Positions 6,475 through 17,139 of a DNA stretch of 17,139 nt are shown here, one piece after another. Within the stretch, counting starts at the first letter, position 1, and each line of letters begins with the position of its first letter. The notes under the pieces were generated by a model that searched no databases, had not been told where the DNA came from, and saw only the letters and a list, made by a program, of their open reading frames with translations. The translations under genes were made by a program, and so were the position numbers. The stretch comes from an uncultured Verrucomicrobiota bacterium (GTDB lineage Bacteria > Verrucomicrobiota > Kiritimatiellia > RFP12 > UBA1067): NCBI GenBank assembly GCA_946631345.1, contig CAMPAA010000041.1, forward strand, positions 1-17,139, given 5' to 3'.

Positions 6475-7020
6475 TTACTCGTCCTTCTTGGGCTTTTCCA
6501 CGCCCATCAGCTTCAGCACGGCGTCCGTCACGTCCAGCTCCGGCTTGGCGAAGCCGCATGCGGCGACATCCAGGATCATGTCGTAGCCCTTGTCCTTGGC
6601 GAACTCCGCTATCTTCGCCTCGACCTCCTTCTTCTCGATCTTGAAGAGGCGCTGCTGCAGGTCGGCCAGCTCCTCCTGATAGTGCTGATCCTCGGCCCTC
6701 AGCTCCTGCTGGGCGGCGAAAAGCTTGCGCTGGATGCCGTCCAGCTTCTTCTGGATGTCGGCCTTAGCTGAGGACGAGAGCATCGGGTTCTGCCAGTCGG
6801 ACTGGAGCTTCTTCCCCTCCTCCACAAGCGACTTCGCCTGCTCCTGGCGCGACTCCATCTTCTTGCGGTAGTCGTCGGCGGTGGATTTCACCAGAGATCT
6901 GTTCGACTCGTGGTTCGGATGGTTCTTGACCAGCGTCTCCAGGTTTACGGTGGCGAACTTCATCTCCGCCCCCGCAGCCATCGCCGCCGCAAAGCAAAGA
7001 CCTGTCAATATTCTCTTCAT
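6475..7020 (-). CDS. skp: OmpH/Skp-family periplasmic chaperone
   Basis: Skp binds unfolded outer-membrane proteins in the periplasm and delivers them to the BAM complex. The 181-aa product has a signal peptide (MKRILTGLCFAAAMAAGAE), an N-terminal strand KFATVNLETLVKNHP typical of OmpH, and a long charged helical stretch (about 45-140, rich in K, E, Q and R) that fits the tentacle coiled coil. A C-terminal strand follows with YDMILDVAACGFA and DVTDAVLKLM. The ATG at 7020 was chosen because the signal peptide begins there and AGAGAGGA lies 8-9 nt upstream; an upstream in-frame extension lacks support. It lies 35 nt downstream of bamA, a classical pairing. The usual next gene, lpxD, is replaced here by an oxidoreductase. 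Confidence 0.9.
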   Translation of the reverse strand: MKRILTGLCFAAAMAAGAEMKFATVNLETLVKNHPNHESNRSLVKSTADDYRKKMESRQEQAKSLVEEGKKLQSDWQNPMLSSSAKADIQKKLDGIQRKLFAAQQELRAEDQHYQEELADLQQRLFKIEKKEVEAKIAEFAKDKGYDMILDVAACGFAKPELDVTDAVLKLMGVEKPKKDE

Positions 7021-7055
7021 GTGTAGCATCCTCTCTTTGTCTGTCGTTGTCGTCA

Positions 7056-9446
7056 TCAAAAGTCGTATCCGATAGTGAACGAGAAGCACTCCTTGTCCAC
7101 ATCGTCGTCAGGTTCAACCACCGGCACCGCGAAGTCGAGGCGAATCGGGAAGCTCTCGATGTCGAGACGCAGTCCGAGGCCGACGGACCAGCAGAAGTAG
7201 TCTGCGTCGAAATCGAACTCGTCCTCACCGACGGAGCCGAGGTCCGTGAAGGCCGCTATGCGCACGTATTTCACTACCGGCACGGTGTATTCCGCGTTGA
7301 TGAGCCAGCTCGTCTGGCCGCCCCACGCAGCGTACTTGCCCTTCTTGTTGGGCAGCCTCCACACGCGCGGAGCCACCTCGCGGTACTCCACGCCGCGAAT
7401 GGAGCGCGGCCCGCCGAGGAAGAGCTTGTCGTAGATCGGGAGCTCGTCGGAGAACGTATCGACGGTCTCGCCACGGAATCCGACCGCAAGCACATGGCTG
7501 TACTTCTTCCACACTGTGAAGTACTGGCGGTAGTTGAAGCCCAGCTTCCAGTAGTTGTTGTCTCCGCCGACCACGTCGCCGTAGATAGACGCGCGGTGGC
7601 CGCGCTTGGCGAACCTGAAGCTGTCGCGCGTATCGTCCTCCCAGAAGATGCGCAGCGGTATCTCCCAGTTGTCTCCGTACTCCCGCTCCTGCCACTTGAA
7701 AACCGGGCCGTAATCGCCCTTGTTGTATCTGCCGAAGCTGTCGGAAAGATAGTACATATCGTCCTCCACGTCATCGAACTCGATGAATTCTGCGGACAGA
7801 CGGAACCCAAGCCGACCCATCGTGCGCGCCGTCGGCCAGAACTTCACGGGGTAAGATAGCGTCACTGCGGCACCGTTACGGATGATGTCGTAGTCGTCGA
7901 ACCACCGCTGGCGGCGGTAGCCCTCTACCGTCAGCTCAAGGAGCCGGTCGAAAAGGTGCGGCTCGGTCACGGATGCCTCGTAAGTCTGGTAGCGTGGACC
8001 TGCCTGCAGGAGGATGCGCCCCTTCTGGCCGCCACCGCGGAATCTCCATGGGTTGAAAAGGTCGAAGTTCGACTCGGAAAGCTCCACAGTGCCGTACACG
8101 GAGTCCACGCTGGACGCGCCGATGCCGACCATGAACTGCCCGGTGTTCTTCTCCGAAACCTCATACACGAGGTCGCGCAGCTCCGGCTCGCCCGCCTTGG
8201 CAGCCACGCCGACCTTGCGTTCAAGATAGAATCGCACACGGTCGAAGTAGCGGAGGTTCTCCAGGCGGCGCTTTGACTGTTCGGCCTTGTCCTCGATCAT
8301 CGGATCGCCGGGCGACAGCGAAATCTCGCGGCGGATTACCTTGTCCTTAGTGTAGTCGTTGCCGCGGATAAGGACGCGGTCGATGGTAACCGGCACGCCT
8401 TCCGTCACGTCAAACACGATGTCGAGCACTCCGCCATCGGCCGGCGATGGGGTGCGCTTCACGTCTACATGCGTCTCGGCAAGCGGATGCTCCCCGGAAC
8501 CGCAGAATATCTCGATCTCGCGGGCGGCGTCCTTCAGTATCTTCTCTCCTGCGACATCCCCTTCCTTCACGGCCGTGACCGCCGCCAGGGCGGCGTTTGC
8601 GGGATACTGCTTCACGCCTTTCACGGATATGGAGTTTACGCGGTAGCAAGGCCCTTCCTCAATCCTGAACACGACGTTGGCGGATTCTCCGTCATCGCGC
8701 ATCACGCGGACGGCGTCCGAGACCGACACGTCGAGGTATCCGAGGTTGCGGTAGTGCTCGGCGACCTTCTCGCGGGCCTCTGCAAGATCCTGCTTGGTGA
8801 CCGGGTCGTCGTTGAACCAGCCCAGCGGGTTCCACCACGGATACTTGCCGAACGTCTCACGCAGGTCGGCGGCATCGACATGCTCATTGCCTTCGAAAAG
8901 GTATTCCTTGATTTTGCAGCGCAGCCCCTCGTTGATGACCATCGTCACGGAAACGGAGTTCTCGGAGCCCGACACGGGCTCCACCACCGGCGTTACGGTG
9001 ACGTCTGGGAACTGCTTCTTGCGGTACTCGTTGCGGATGCGGTTCGCCGCCGCCGCGAAATCGGCCTCGCCGTAGGCGTAGCCATCCTTCAGGTCGGCGA
9101 ACTTCGCTATCTTTGAGGCGTTCCAGTACTCGTTGCCCTTGCAGTTCAGCGGCCCGTGGTAACGCGGCTTCGGCGTGATCACGTACACCACGTCGATGCC
9201 ATCCGCGACATGCTTGGCCTCGACCGAGATGTCGTCGTACTCCCCCGAATCGCGCAGCGCCTTTACGTCGCGCGCGCAGACGGCGGGATCGTAGGTGGAG
9301 TTCGGCTTCACCTCGCAGCGCGAGATGACGTCCGACACGTCCGCAACGCCTCCGCGCGAACTGCGCGCGGATACGCTAACGACCTTGGCGGCGTACAGCT
9401 GGAAAGCCGTCGCAGCCGCGACTGCCGCTGTCAACATTCTCTTCAT
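7056..9446 (-). CDS. bamA: Outer membrane protein assembly factor BamA
   Basis: BamA is the Omp85 core of the machine that folds beta-barrel proteins into the outer membrane. The 796-aa product starts with a signal peptide (cleavage likely near LYAA, residue 20). Roughly five POTRA repeats span about 23-430, with family turns such as EGNEHVDAADLRE, NLGYLDVSV and IRGNDYTKDKVIRREISLSPGD shortened here to IRGNDYTKDKVIRREI. The last POTRA ends in YEVSEKNTGQFMVGIG. The barrel covers about 435-796 and includes the loop-6 motif GGPRSIRGVEYREVAPR (678-694; IRG in place of VRG) and the terminal aromatic F796. The length is normal. A GGA-type ribosome site lies about 11 nt before the ATG. I see no strong promoter in the 77 nt after glgP, so it may be read from the glgP promoter. 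Confidence 0.96.
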   Translation of the reverse strand: MKRMLTAAVAAATAFQLYAAKVVSVSARSSRGGVADVSDVISRCEVKPNSTYDPAVCARDVKALRDSGEYDDISVEAKHVADGIDVVYVITPKPRYHGPLNCKGNEYWNASKIAKFADLKDGYAYGEADFAAAANRIRNEYRKKQFPDVTVTPVVEPVSGSENSVSVTMVINEGLRCKIKEYLFEGNEHVDAADLRETFGKYPWWNPLGWFNDDPVTKQDLAEAREKVAEHYRNLGYLDVSVSDAVRVMRDDGESANVVFRIEEGPCYRVNSISVKGVKQYPANAALAAVTAVKEGDVAGEKILKDAAREIEIFCGSGEHPLAETHVDVKRTPSPADGGVLDIVFDVTEGVPVTIDRVLIRGNDYTKDKVIRREISLSPGDPMIEDKAEQSKRRLENLRYFDRVRFYLERKVGVAAKAGEPELRDLVYEVSEKNTGQFMVGIGASSVDSVYGTVELSESNFDLFNPWRFRGGGQKGRILLQAGPRYQTYEASVTEPHLFDRLLELTVEGYRRQRWFDDYDIIRNGAAVTLSYPVKFWPTARTMGRLGFRLSAEFIEFDDVEDDMYYLSDSFGRYNKGDYGPVFKWQEREYGDNWEIPLRIFWEDDTRDSFRFAKRGHRASIYGDVVGGDNNYWKLGFNYRQYFTVWKKYSHVLAVGFRGETVDTFSDELPIYDKLFLGGPRSIRGVEYREVAPRVWRLPNKKGKYAAWGGQTSWLINAEYTVPVVKYVRIAAFTDLGSVGEDEFDFDADYFCWSVGLGLRLDIESFPIRLDFAVPVVEPDDDVDKECFSFTIGYDF

Positions 9447-9523
9447 GGTGTCACCATTCCTTTTTTCATTTGCGTTTCAAGTCGAGTCCATCGCTCAAGC
9501 GCACATCTGCGCAGCCCGGCGCG

Positions 9524-11986
9524 TCATCCAAACATCACTGGAGCCACGTGCCAGATGTTGCGCGCATACTCCGCAACCGCGCGGTCGGAGCTGAACAGTC
9601 CGGATCTGGCGATGTTCACGAGCGACATGCGGTTCCATCTGTCCTTGTCGCTGTAGGTTGCATCAACCCTGTCCTGCGCGTCCGCGTACGAGCGAAGATC
9701 CGCCAGAAGCATGTAGTAGTCGTTGTAGTCGAGCAGCGAACGGAGGATCGGCTCGTAGCGGAGCGGTTCGCCAGGCGACAGCGTGCCGTCCTTGATCATC
9801 TGGAGCGCGGCCTTGATCTCTGGATCCTTGGCGGCGGTTTCGCGGGCATTGTACACGGGGCGCAGCCGAGCAACATCCGGCGTACGCATGCCAAACAGAA
9901 ACATGTTGTCGTCGCCGACCTGCTCGTTGATCTCCACGTTGGCCCCGTCGAAGGTGCCAATGGTGAGCGCGCCGTTCATCATTAACTTCATGTTGCCGGT
10001 GCCGGAAGCCTCCATGCCGGCGAGCGAAATCTGCTCTGAGAGCTCCGCCGCCGGAATGATGCGCTCGGCGAGCGACACGCGGTAGTCCGGCAGGAACACC
10101 ACCTTGATGAGCCCGCGCGTGCGAGGATCGATGTTCACGGTCTGCGCAAGATCGTGGATGAACCGGATGATCAGCTTTGCCATCCAGTAGCCTGGCGCCG
10201 CCTTCGCCGCGAACACGAACGTGCGCGGAACGGGGCTGTACGATGGATCCGCTATGATGCGGTTGTAGCGCATGATGATGTACAGCGCAAGCATGAGCTG
10301 GCGCTTGTATTCATGCAGACGCTTCACCTGCACGTCGAAGAGCGACGCCGGGTCGATCGTCTCGCCAACCGTGTCCTTCACGTACCGCGCGAGGGACTCC
10401 TTGTTGGCGCTCTTGATGTTCGCGAGTGCGGCGAGGAACTCCGGCTCGTCCCCGTGGTGCTCGAGCTTGCGGAGATCCTCAAGGTGAGTCACCCACTCGG
10501 CGCCTATGGTCTCGGTAATAAGCTGAGACAGCGCCGGATTGGCCTTCAGCAGCCACCTGCGCGGGGTGATGCCGTTTGTGACGTTGGTGAACTTCTGCGG
10601 GTAGAGCTCCGCAAAGTCGCGGAAGAGCGACTTCTTGAGAATCTCGGAATGGAGCTTTGCCACGCCGTTCGTCGAGGAGGAGCCGATGATGCACATGTTG
10701 GCCATGCGCACATAGCGTTCGCCGTGCTCGTCGATGAGGGACATGCGCGCGAGGCGATCCTGGTCGGCGGGCATCTTCGCAGACAGCTCCTTCAGGAAGC
10801 GGCTGTTGATCTCGTAGATGATCTGAAGGTGGCGCGGCAACAGCGACTCCATCATGCGCACCGGCCACTTCTCAAGCGCCTCCGGCAGGATCGTATGGTT
10901 CGTGTAGCCCGTGGAATTGCGCGTGATGTCCCACGCGCGGTTCCACTCTACGCCCTCCTCGTCCACGAGGATGCGCATCAGCTCGGGTATCACAAGCGCG
11001 GGATGCGTCTCGTTGAGGTGGATGAACGCTTTCTGCGGCAGCTGGTCCCAGCTGTCGTTGTTCTGGCGGAAGCGGCGCAGAATGTCCCTGAGCGAGCACG
11101 CGACGAAGAAGTACTGCTGCTTTAGGCGTAGCTCCTTGCCGGCCATGGTGTTGTCGTTGGGGTAGAGCACCTTGGTGAGGTTCTCCGCAAGCACCTTCGT
11201 CTCGACGGCGGCGACGTATGAGCCCTGGTTGAAGTCCGCAAGGTCGAACTCGTCGAGCGCACGCGCGCTCCAAAGGCGAAGCGTGTTCACCGCATGGTTG
11301 TAGCCTACGATCGGCAGATCGTACGGCACGCCCTGCACCGTGGTGTCGGGCTTCCAGTCCCACTTGAGGTTGCCGTCGGAGCCGCGCGTGCACTCCACAT
11401 GGCCTCCGAAGGACACCGTCTGCGCGTATTCCGGGCGCGTGATCTCCCACGGATAGCCATCCTTGAGCCAGTGGTCCGGCTCCTCTACCTGCTGGCCGTC
11501 CACGATTCGCTGGCGGAAGATGCCGTAGTCGTAGCGGATGCCGTAACCCATCGCCGCAAGGTCGAGCGTGGACATTGAATCGAGGTAGCATGCCGCAAGC
11601 CGCCCGAGGCCTCCGTTGCCGAGGCCGGCGTCAGTCTCGAAGTCCCGCAGCGTGTTCCAGTCAATGCCGAAGGCGCGCAGCGCATCTCTGCAGAGCTGGT
11701 CTGCCTTGAGATTTATGACGTTGTTTCCGAGGAGCCGCCCGATCAGGAACTCCAGCGAAAGGTAGTATACATACTTCGAGTTCTGCCTGTGGTACTCCGC
11801 CTGCGTATCCATCCAACGCTCGGTTATGCGGTCGCGGATCGCGTATGCGAACGCCAGATAGCGGTCGCGGGCGGTAGAGGTGTTCTCATCCTTCGCCAGT
11901 GTGTACCGAAGGTGGTGCGTGTAGTCTTCCTGCAGGCCGGCAACGCTCATTTCAACGCGTCCCGAGCCCATCTTTCCTTCATTCAT
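9524..11986 (-). CDS. glgP: Glycogen/starch/alpha-glucan phosphorylase
   Basis: GlgP cleaves alpha-1,4-glucans with phosphate to release glucose-1-phosphate, using pyridoxal phosphate. The 820-aa product is of normal family length. It contains YYLSLEFLIGRLLGNN near 75-90, ETDAGLGNGGLGRLAACYLDS (glycine-rich site), HLNETHPAL, NVTNGITPRRW, VQVKRLHEYKRQ, AAKAAPGY and EASGTGNMK, where the lysine (about residue 667) is the PLP-binding residue, followed by NGALTIGTFDGANVE. I prefer the ATG at 11986, which has AGAGG 10 nt upstream; a TTG 6 nt further out would be too close to that site. The gene has its own promoter and leads into bamA. Its product, glucose-1-phosphate, is a substrate for the GalU-like enzyme encoded downstream. 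Confidence 0.97.
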   Translation of the reverse strand: MNEGKMGSGRVEMSVAGLQEDYTHHLRYTLAKDENTSTARDRYLAFAYAIRDRITERWMDTQAEYHRQNSKYVYYLSLEFLIGRLLGNNVINLKADQLCRDALRAFGIDWNTLRDFETDAGLGNGGLGRLAACYLDSMSTLDLAAMGYGIRYDYGIFRQRIVDGQQVEEPDHWLKDGYPWEITRPEYAQTVSFGGHVECTRGSDGNLKWDWKPDTTVQGVPYDLPIVGYNHAVNTLRLWSARALDEFDLADFNQGSYVAAVETKVLAENLTKVLYPNDNTMAGKELRLKQQYFFVACSLRDILRRFRQNNDSWDQLPQKAFIHLNETHPALVIPELMRILVDEEGVEWNRAWDITRNSTGYTNHTILPEALEKWPVRMMESLLPRHLQIIYEINSRFLKELSAKMPADQDRLARMSLIDEHGERYVRMANMCIIGSSSTNGVAKLHSEILKKSLFRDFAELYPQKFTNVTNGITPRRWLLKANPALSQLITETIGAEWVTHLEDLRKLEHHGDEPEFLAALANIKSANKESLARYVKDTVGETIDPASLFDVQVKRLHEYKRQLMLALYIIMRYNRIIADPSYSPVPRTFVFAAKAAPGYWMAKLIIRFIHDLAQTVNIDPRTRGLIKVVFLPDYRVSLAERIIPAAELSEQISLAGMEASGTGNMKLMMNGALTIGTFDGANVEINEQVGDDNMFLFGMRTPDVARLRPVYNARETAAKDPEIKAALQMIKDGTLSPGEPLRYEPILRSLLDYNDYYMLLADLRSYADAQDRVDATYSDKDRWNRMSLVNIARSGLFSSDRAVAEYARNIWHVAPVMFG

Positions 11987-12022
11987 TGTCAATCAGCCTC
12001 TGGTTGTCCAAAAACGCCGCGT

Positions 12023-12051
12023 ATTATACCATATTGCGACATGCATATACA
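12023..12051 (-). promoter_or_regulatory. Promoter for glgP (extended -10)
   Basis: On the minus strand a perfect TATAAT (12028-12023) is preceded by TGG, an extended -10. At a 17-bp spacing there is a poor -35 (TGTATA). It lies 37 nt before the glgP ATG in a non-coding gap. The -10 and following bases (TATAATACGC) are identical to those of the secDF promoter. Confidence 0.7.
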
Positions 12052-12070
12052 GACACTACTTCACGAAGGC

Positions 12071-12095
12071 AAAATCGGGTCTGGACGGCACCAGA
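12071..12095 (-). terminator. Weak intrinsic terminator candidate downstream of parC
   Basis: Reading on the minus strand, a 5-bp stem TCTGG/CCAGA with a 6-nt loop is followed by CCCGA and only four T residues. It lies about 90 nt past the parC stop and just upstream of the glgP promoter, so the position suits a terminator, but stem and T-tract are both short. This is a tentative call. Confidence 0.25.
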
Positions 12096-12184
12096 GACAA
12101 TGGCAAAACCCTCAAAACCGCATAGCGCGAAGTACGCCATGTCAGCATGTGGCACAATCGTCAAGGCGAAGTCGGAGACGCAGG

Positions 12185-14326
12185 CTACAGCAGCACACCC
12201 CTGGACGGGGCCTCAGATTCATCCCACCACGTGCCCTTCGTCGCAGAGCAACGGGCGATTGGCTTGGTGGTGAGCTGGTTGCCTCGCGCAGATGCGCCGC
12301 GCACGCTCACCACCTTCGGATCGAACATCTGCTGGTGTATCTTCTGTCCCTTTGCGGGCTTGAACTTCACGTACAGCTGATCTGGGCAGCCGTCGGAAAA
12401 ATAGAGGATCTTGGACTTCGGCGGCGCAAGCCGGTACTCCTTGTTGCGGATGAGGCCGCCGAAGGTGAAGCGCTTCACGTACGCAAATCCGTACATGGGC
12501 TCCTCGTACACGCACGTGTACTCCCTGTCGCGATCGGCTTCCTGACGGAACAGGAATATCTCCAGTATGTCCTTGTCCACGAAAAACTTGTCGGGCGGCT
12601 GGATCTTCTTGAAGCGGCCGTCCTTCCAGATGCAGAGTATCTCATCGAGCGACGAGCACTTGAACAGCTCGTCTCCGCCGCGCACATCCGTGCCGATGTA
12701 GTGGTTCTCCCTGTCGATGCGCACAGTGAGCTCGCTCGCCGTGAGCTTTCGCACGTCAGCCTGCTGGAATGCACCTTTGGATATCTGGGTGCAGCGCGGA
12801 TATTTCTTGCGATACTGCGAAACAAGGCCCTTCAGGTACTTGACGGTGAACGCGCGCAGGTGGACGAGATTGTCCCTGACCTGTTTCTCCTCGGCGAGGA
12901 TGTTCTTGATCTCGTCGCGGTTCTTGTCAATATCGAACTGAGAGATGCGCCGGATCGGAATCTTCAGCAGCCGTTCCACATCCTCAAGCGTGACATCGCG
13001 GCGCAATTCGGCCCGAAACGGCTTGAAGCCGTCCAGCACGGCCTTCTGCACGCCCTCGTACGTCTTCTCCTTTTCGATGCGCTTGTATATGCGCTCCTCC
13101 ACGAAAATGCGGTCGAGCGTGCGCGCATGGAAAAGGCCGTCCAGTTCGTCAAGGCGTATCTCCTGCTCGCGCTTCGTGAGGAACATGAGCCGATCAACGT
13201 TCTTTTGGAGTATCTGCGTGATCGTCATCGCGCGGGGACGCCCGGCATCCAGCACGATCGGGCGAGAGGCTATCGACTTCTCGCAGACCGTGAATGCATA
13301 GAGAGCCGCCTTCACCTTCGCGGGACTCTCGCCGGCCTGCAATTCAAGCTCAATGCGCACCTCAGCCGAGGTGAGGTCATGTATCTTCCTCACCTTGACC
13401 TTCTTCTTCTTGATGGCATCCTCAATCGATTCGGATATGGAGTCGGTCGTCTCACCCCATGGAAGCTGGGTGATCACGAGACGGTTCTTGTCCTCCTCCT
13501 CGATAACGGCGCGCACCTTCACCTTGCCCATGCCGTCCTGGTATTCCGAGACATCCATGATGCCGCCGAGCTGGAAGTCTGGGTACAGCTCAACCGGCTT
13601 TTTCTGGATTAGGTTGATTTCGGCTTCCAGAAGCTCAATGAAGTTGTGCGGAAGGATCGCGGTGGAGAGGCCGACCGCGATGCCGTCGGCACCAAGCATC
13701 AGCAGAAGCGGAATCTTGGCCGGGAGATACACAGGCTCCTCCTTGCGGCCATCGTAGTTCGGCACGAAATCCGTGGTCTTTTTGTTGAACACCTCCTTGC
13801 GGGCAAGGTCGGTGAGGCGACATTCGATGTAGCGCGTGGCCGCATGGGGCATTCCGGTATAGAGCGAACCATAGTTGCCCTGCCCGTCAATTAGGTAGCC
13901 CTTGCCCTCTCCCCAAAGCTTGTTAGCCAGAACCACTATTGCGTCGCCAATCGATGCGTCGCCGTGCGGATGGTACTGCATCGCATGGCCCACGATGTTG
14001 GCGACCTTCGTGTACTTGCCGTCGTCCTTCTCCCAGAGGGAGTGCATGATTCGGCGTTGAACGGGCTTGAGGCCATCCTCTACGGCTGGAATCGCTCGCG
14101 AACAGATTACGTATGCTGAATACTGGCGGAAGTTGAAGTCGTACAGGTCGCGCATCGGTCCGCGCCCCGTAAGCCCCTGCACTGCCGTGACTGCGGCGGG
14201 GTGAGGGGAGGCGGAGGGCGGAGGGGCGGGCGGCTCCACCTCACCCGCAGCCGCCTTGGCCGGCTGCGCGAACAGGTCGAGATTGTCAAAAAGACTTGGC
14301 GGCTCGGATCCCGTGCTCTTGTTCAC
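12185..14326 (-). CDS. parC: DNA topoisomerase IV subunit A (ParC/GyrA family)
   Basis: The A subunit of a type IIA topoisomerase cuts and passes DNA to unlink daughter chromosomes, with ParE as ATPase partner. The 713-aa product has AIPAVEDGLKPVQRRIMHSL (78-97), YHPHGDASIGDAIV (118-131), DGQGNYGS (147-154) and HAATRYIECRLTD (161-173), in which Y166 is the DNA-linking tyrosine. A helical tower region and a reduced C-terminal domain (about 490-713) follow, more like the Bacteroidetes/Chlamydia ParC group than GyrA. The first 57 residues are a Pro/Ala-rich extension containing SLFDNLDLF. The start is GTG at 14326, with GGGAG 6 nt upstream, 11 nt after the secDF stop. No parE is adjacent in this window. 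Confidence 0.93.
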   Translation of the reverse strand: MNKSTGSEPPSLFDNLDLFAQPAKAAAGEVEPPAPPPSASPHPAAVTAVQGLTGRGPMRDLYDFNFRQYSAYVICSRAIPAVEDGLKPVQRRIMHSLWEKDDGKYTKVANIVGHAMQYHPHGDASIGDAIVVLANKLWGEGKGYLIDGQGNYGSLYTGMPHAATRYIECRLTDLARKEVFNKKTTDFVPNYDGRKEEPVYLPAKIPLLLMLGADGIAVGLSTAILPHNFIELLEAEINLIQKKPVELYPDFQLGGIMDVSEYQDGMGKVKVRAVIEEEDKNRLVITQLPWGETTDSISESIEDAIKKKKVKVRKIHDLTSAEVRIELELQAGESPAKVKAALYAFTVCEKSIASRPIVLDAGRPRAMTITQILQKNVDRLMFLTKREQEIRLDELDGLFHARTLDRIFVEERIYKRIEKEKTYEGVQKAVLDGFKPFRAELRRDVTLEDVERLLKIPIRRISQFDIDKNRDEIKNILAEEKQVRDNLVHLRAFTVKYLKGLVSQYRKKYPRCTQISKGAFQQADVRKLTASELTVRIDRENHYIGTDVRGGDELFKCSSLDEILCIWKDGRFKKIQPPDKFFVDKDILEIFLFRQEADRDREYTCVYEEPMYGFAYVKRFTFGGLIRNKEYRLAPPKSKILYFSDGCPDQLYVKFKPAKGQKIHQQMFDPKVVSVRGASARGNQLTTKPIARCSATKGTWWDESEAPSRGVLL

Positions 14327-14337
14327 TCAGCGCTCCC

Positions 14338-16908
<2,571 letters not shown>

Positions 16909-16943
16909 CGTTGTTCCTCGTATGTCTTCAAAATGAAGTGCGT

Positions 16944-16972
16944 ATTATACAACAAGGGGGATAATCTTTCAA
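16944..16972 (-). promoter_or_regulatory. Strong sigma70-type promoter for secDF
   Basis: The minus strand has TTGAAA (16972-16967), a 17-bp spacer and a perfect TATAAT (16949-16944), followed by ACGC. The predicted start is near 16936, giving a leader of roughly 28 nt that contains the GAGGAA ribosome site. Spacing and both hexamers are close to ideal. Confidence 0.8.
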
Positions 16973-17067
16973 CCCCGAATCCGGAAATGACATAGAAATA
17001 ACATAGAACGCAGGGTGCAGGGGACGGCGTTTCCCACTTCAAGCCCTCTCCGCAGAAGGCCATGCCG

Positions 17068-17139
17068 CCAAGGGTCACGCTACCTTTCCCCAAAAGGTCA
17101 CGCTACCCTTGGCCCAAAGGTCAGGTGACCTTTCCCCCA
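17068..17139. repeat. 23-bp-period palindromic repeat array, cut by window edge
   Basis: Three GGTCA-containing units start at 17073, 17096 and 17119, exactly 23 bp apart; the array probably continues past the right edge. The third unit is AAAGGTCAGGTGACCTTT, an 8-bp perfect inverted repeat around two bases. Units 1 and 2 share GGTCACGCTACC. CCAAGGGT at 17068-17075 pairs with ACCCTTGG at 17105-17112, and inside these ACCTTT pairs with AAAGGT, giving a nested hairpin. The array lies about 100 bp upstream of the secDF promoter. The rest of 16973-17067 shows nothing I can name. Confidence 0.75.

Noticed and set aside
7021..7089. 23-residue upstream extension of Skp
   Set aside because: It overlaps the end of bamA and would bury the signal peptide that begins at 7020.
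9447..9523. Terminator or promoter between glgP and bamA
   Set aside because: A 5-bp hairpin GCGCA-GATG-TGCGC is present but has no T-tract, and no credible -35/-10 pair is seen in the 77 nt.

Overview
This window comes from a Gram-negative bacterium of fairly high GC content. Outer-membrane biogenesis genes (bamA, skp) show the double membrane, and a fused SecDF and a Tat-type Gfo/Idh oxidoreductase add to the picture. The gene set fits a PVC-group organism such as Kiritimatiellae, Lentisphaerae or Verrucomicrobia. That placement is an inference from gene content, not a phylogenetic result.

Every convincing gene lies on the minus strand, so the window reads right to left. From the right edge: (a) 16909-17139 is non-coding, with a 23-bp-period palindromic repeat array running off the edge and a textbook sigma70-type promoter. 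(b) That promoter reads into secDF and, 11 nt later, parC (topoisomerase IV subunit A). (c) 11987-12184 is a gap with a weak terminator candidate and an extended -10 promoter. (d) That promoter reads into glgP (glycogen phosphorylase) and then bamA and skp. (e) A tightly packed run follows: Gfo/Idh oxidoreductase, a fucose-1-phosphate-guanylyltransferase-like (PF07959-type) nucleotidyltransferase, a GalU-like uridylyltransferase, a GHMP kinase strikingly like plant glucuronokinase, and pgpA. From skp onward its genes are separated by 1 nt or overlap by 8 to 20 nt. (f) 1097-1692 is a structured 596-bp non-coding region. (g) dnaK follows and is cut by the left edge after its nucleotide-binding domain.

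Most genes are housekeeping: protein export, outer-membrane assembly, chromosome decatenation, phospholipid synthesis, glycogen breakdown and chaperone function. Two parts are less ordinary. One is the kinase plus two nucleotidyltransferases in the coupled run, which looks like a route from free sugars (perhaps glucuronate and fucose) to activated nucleotide sugars. The other is the non-coding DNA. The dnaK upstream region holds a perfect sigma54 (-24/-12) promoter match, a separate distal sigma70-like promoter, a TGGCACA inverted repeat, and six 23-bp units with a near-palindromic core. A second, different 23-bp-period palindromic array lies upstream of secDF. No RNA genes, insertion sequences, CRISPR arrays or phage genes were recognised.
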